In this document: positions 29,783 through 64,000 of the stretch, piece after piece
Layout of the letters: each line of letters opens with the position of its first letter
How positions within the stretch are numbered: the stretch's first letter is position 1
Assembly (NCBI GenBank): GCA_022829145.1
Contig: CM040764.1
Span: forward strand, 18,433,534-18,497,533
Direction of reading: 5' to 3'
DNA length: 64,000 nt
Origin: Albula goreensis
Taxonomy: Eukaryota; Chordata; Actinopteri; Albuliformes; Albulidae
Position numbers and translations under genes: made by a program
Notes under the pieces: generated by a model
Told to the model about the DNA's origin: nothing
Databases searched by the model: none
What the model saw: only the letters and a program-made list of their open reading frames with translations

Positions 29783-30884
29783 TGATACATAACAGAAGTA
29801 ACCACAGGATCACAGATGGAAATGAAAAGGAAATGAAGATGCTTGCTGCTGATTGGATGAGGTTCATCCTCAGACAGGCCCGTGTAGCACGTTATCCATC
29901 CTGCGCTGACCACAAGTTGCACGACCCTGAGATGGCGAATGCCACTAAGTGAGTAATTCTGCTTGAAACATCAGACCCAAAAATGGCCCCAGGACAACCC
30001 CTGTGGGGTTCTGAAGGTAGCAGTAGTAACACCCCCTTCCCCTGTGTGGCGCAAGAAGACAGCTGCTGCCTTAAACAGCATGACGGCCTCTGCAGCACTA
30101 ATCCACACCCTTAATATCCCTGTCTCTGTTGCAATCTGTGAATGCAATTAAAATGTGCGGGAAAATCACAGATCCAGCTCATTTCCTCAGCATTACTGCA
30201 CAGCTCATTCATATGCTGTGAGATGGACACTTTCCATTAATGAACACTGAGAGGGCAGATAAATGGCAGCCGCTGGCTCCTATTGCACTTTGGATGTCTG
30301 ATATAAACACAAGAAACCTCATTGCAGTGAGTTGTTTAACCCTCCAATAAAAATATGATCTCAAAAATAATATTTAAAAGATTAAATAAAAGACAGCAAA
30401 TTCAATGTACAGTCGCCCAGTGTGAGCTTACAGAATTAATTTTTGTTTAATATGAACCATTGGTTTTTCTCTTCAGCAGTAAACAGTGAGGACATTGTGT
30501 GGAGCTCCTGAGATGCACATTCTCTTTGCTTTTTCTCTTTGGTAATTCATATACACAAAGGGAATTCAAGAGCTTTTCACATTCTCCTTCTGTCTGTAGC
30601 AAACTCAAAGTTAAGATGTTTAGCTGTGTCATGAATGGTTGCTGTATGTCTGTGATTTCACCTGAGGCAGACTGGACTCAATGTTCGATCTCTATTGTGT
30701 GACACTCACTGTACAACTATCAGTGCTCAAATTTCTTGTGGTAATAGTTTTGCATGTGTCTTTGAACACACCTTTAGTAAATTATTTCATTCTCTGATGC
30801 ATGCATGTTTCTGTGTGTGTGTGCATATGGACATGTGGGAGAGAGGAGATGCACAACAATAAGTAACAATGTTAATACAAGGGT

Positions 30885-30984
<100 letters not shown>

Positions 30985-33420
30985 TCTTGCCTGATAGTGC
31001 CACCAACCCCAGTCCCCACATCCATAAATAATCCCCATCTTTTGCCAATATTTCCCTCTCTCAGGATTCATCTGGCTGGGATTATGTGGGGATTAGACAG
31101 GCCCACAGAGACCAGCATGTCTCATTCATTAATAATGTTAATGTCTGCTCTGTGTCTCTGTGTACATGTACCTACATACCAATCCAGTGCACAAAAACGC
31201 ATTTAACAAACCGGGGTAAGAATACCTCAGGCTCTCCTCAGTCCTCACTACGCTCTCCACAGTAACTGCCCATGGTGGATTACTCCAGAAATGTCCCTGC
31301 TCATTCTGCAGTACATTCAGCTGGGGAGCCGATGGGGGGGATTATGCAGTGTAATTGTAGTGTAATTAGAGCAGGCAGAAGCTTTAGAAGGAAAACCTTG
31401 ACTTGATCTTAATGTCATTTGAATTGTTTTGTCCACAGTGGTTTGAATGTGACACGTAACTATGTCACATTTCAGTGGGTGTGGCGACCAGTTAGCTGAA
31501 TGAGTCTGAACATGACATTGTCTGTCCACGTCGCCCAATTGGTTGTAAAAACTGTGAAAAGATATTAAATGGCATATTTTGTATTTATGGTAACAGTAAC
31601 GATAATGAAATGGCAGTTATTAAAAACAGGAGAGAGAAAGAAGAAATCTAAAATTACAGGGTGAGTTACTAAAAGTCATTCATTTTTTAAATGAACTGGT
31701 TCAAGACCAGTGGTTCAGCATTTAGAGCAGAAGAAAGTCTTCAAGAGCTATTGACTCAGTGAAACAATTTCTGTGGTGACTTTATTGCCCTGGCTTTTAT
31801 TATTTTATTGAAAGCCACTAAATAACTATTGATTGTCTTTTAAAACACTCAATTTGCTGTCACTTGCTCATTCAGCACCTATGACAAGAACATCATGCAA
31901 TATAAACAGGGGTCTGTGGTTTTGGAAAACTGAAGCACAGGGGCATACTGTAGCTTATCAAACAGTCAAGATGTCTGAAAATAACTGGGCAGGTAGGAAA
32001 GAGGGGGATTCAATGAGCATCAAACACTTTTAGTAAGACCTTAATTCATGTTACAGTCATGCAAGCCTGGTGTTATTACATTTCTTCTGTGTTGACATCT
32101 GCTGTAACATATCACATCTATATCAACTAAAAATTGACCACGAAATGAATACCGATTGATCATTTTCATATGGCCATATGTATATTTCTGTGTTATAATA
32201 TTTTAACCTCTTATATATAAATATCAGGATAGCGTCCCCAAACCATGAGTTTATCTGGACCCCAAATCAGCAGCTCTCTGGGCTGATCAGGAAGCAGCAT
32301 GAAGGTGTGTGATGTTAAGTGCAGTGAGGTTCTGTCTGTCTGGTGTGCAGGTGACACACAGGATGCTGGGATCTCTAAAGCACAGGCCAGTGGTGATCCA
32401 ACACAGCTGTCATGCAGAAGACACTCCACAGGGCACAGCAGATGGCCATGCAGAGAGGAGGAGGCAGGTGTCACACAGATTTACTTCATCAACATATCTT
32501 GTTAACTTTACCCCTCAGTTTAATATAATTTTCACAATTTAAAGGTTCCCATAACCCATTGTAGGAAGTCTTGTGTTGCTGTGCAGTTATCTAATCTGTG
32601 TCTTGGTATACAGTGAGATCAGTGCAAAGCCACAGTCCCCCAGCTGAGCCGTTTGATTATTGAGCTGACCAGGAGATACAAGGAAAACACTTATAATCCA
32701 CACAGTGACCCTACAGTAATAACAACGCTCAGACAACACTGGATGCTCGCTGCCTTCCTGTCCACCCCACAACATCCAAATACACACACTCACATGCACC
32801 TGCTCACATCCATATACACACACAATCATAGCTGTGATTCAGTATTAGGCTGTGCTGCGGGCAGCTCTGATTAAAATTAGACTGTATCTCTGAATGCCAC
32901 CTCAGGTCCCAAAACTACAGAGAGGGCCGTACATACAACCATTAAGTGCACAGCACAAATAATAAGCACAGGCTAAAACTAAAATTGTGTGACTATAATA
33001 CCATGTGTCAGCCTAATAAATTGACAAATAATACATCCAAAGGTTATGATCCAGGATGTTTACAAGCCTTTGTTAATATTTTGAATGCAGGATTGAATTG
33101 TTGCGATCTGACCGTCCCTGAGCCCTGAGTCTGTTGACCAGTTAAAAACAGAGAAACAGCCGAGGCCATGGCAGTGTCTGTTCCCTCACTGTGCGCCGTT
33201 GATTAAGTCGCACTGTGTCAGGTCAAGGCAGTGAGCCCGTGTCACTTACGTACCTGCTGGGTTTTTTATTTTATTTTTAATTTTTGTTTTGCTGCCCAAT
33301 GCTTGGGCTCATGGACTCATTAAATTAATTTAATGGGCTGACATTCTTCCCCCATGCTGCCCTGCAATTTCCTCTCTGTGGTTTGGAAGCGTTCCTCCTG
33401 TCCAATTGTTCAGAGGTCCA

Positions 33421-33735
33421 TAATCCTGCCGCAGATCCCCGTAATACAGTGCCTCCTAATAGGATTGGTGGCATTAACCCCGAGGACAATACCACCAGCT
33501 GTCGCAAGCCCCCCATTGGCCAGGCTGCCAAGCTGGGCGTGGCCTAAGCCAGGGTGGGTGGCGCATGAGAGTATGCCTGGAAAGTGCAGTGATCTTAGTT
33601 CCCCATGCAGGCACGGAGATCCGATTGGTTCCAAAACCCGCAAAGTGCTTTACGTAGTGGGGACTCTCGGACTGCCTTTTTTTTTATTGGGTGCAGGCCT
33701 ATGTGTTTTTTTTTACTGCTTTCTCTCTCTCTCTG
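33421..33735 (+). promoter_or_regulatory. candidate slc1a7 promoter region with four ATTGG (inverted CCAAT) boxes
   Basis: Four ATTGG pentamers in the same orientation lie at 33464-33468, 33515-33519, 33624-33628 and 33686-33690, ahead of the start codon at 33828. One TAATCC, a CRX/OTX-type photoreceptor motif, is at 33421-33426. The segment is more GC-rich than its flanks and ends in T- and CT-rich tracts (33677-33735). No TATA box at a convincing distance was seen. This is a prediction only. Confidence 0.35.
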
Positions 33736-33827
33736 ATTTTTCATTTCTCTGGTCTCTCTGCTGCCTCCGCTTGGACTGTGCTGTCTGATATATGGGGTTG
33801 TGACTGTGGCCAGGCTGGGGATTTGCG

Positions 33828-63869
<30,042 letters not shown>

Positions 63870-64000
63870 GTAAGCCTGCAACCTCCCCCACTTCCCATGT
63901 TACCAGATTTACAATCTGCTGTTTGGACTGGTGTCATCTGGAGCTTTAGCCTGCAGCTTGGAGAACACTGCAGTGTAGCTATACATTATGGTACTCTTCT

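Noticed and set aside
33354..33788. 144-codon plus-strand frame directly upstream of slc1a7
   Set aside because: It ends in low-complexity T/CT-rich text, has no similarity, and overlaps the likely promoter and 5'UTR.

Overview
This is nuclear DNA of a ray-finned (teleost-type) fish. The evidence is spliced vertebrate genes with clean GT-AG introns, AT-rich spacer, long dinucleotide microsatellites, tRNA-derived SINE fossils, Tc1-like and LINE fossils, and a dense run of GCTAGC/ACGTTAGC words often seen near fish promoters. There are no bacterial operons, CRISPR arrays or prophages. I resolved the genes by joining exons with matching splice phases and comparing the products with family members I know.

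Layout. (1) Positions 20-4003, minus strand: the first six coding exons of tut4 (zcchc11), a terminal uridylyltransferase. The rest lies beyond the left edge. Its probable promoter lies at about 4.6-5.8 kb. (2) 5.8-18.7 kb: AT-rich intergenic DNA with two SINE fossils. The gpx7 gene that I recall between TUT4 and SHISAL2A in human was not seen. (3) 18709-23225, minus strand: complete three-exon shisal2a (fam159a), 167 residues. (4) 23.3-33.4 kb: intergenic DNA with a SINE, a minisatellite and a (GT)n of about 92 bp. (5) 33828-63869, plus strand: ten coding exons of slc1a7 (EAAT5), covering residues 1-493. The last C-terminal exon lies past the right edge. Its introns of 6.2 and 15.3 kb hold simple repeats and transposon fossils.

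The three genes do not form a pathway. TUT4 is an RNA-tailing enzyme, SHISAL2A is a small single-pass membrane protein of poorly known function, and EAAT5 is a retinal glutamate transporter and glutamate-gated chloride channel. shisal2a and slc1a7 are divergent neighbours about 10.6 kb apart.

I found no convincing undescribed system. The most checkable oddities are an out-of-register CAG tract in the first coding exon of tut4, with two same-phase donors that would include or skip it; a 150-nt slc1a7 intron that is open in frame; a CACAATCA minisatellite starting about 20 nt after a splice donor; and four same-orientation ATTGG boxes upstream of slc1a7.
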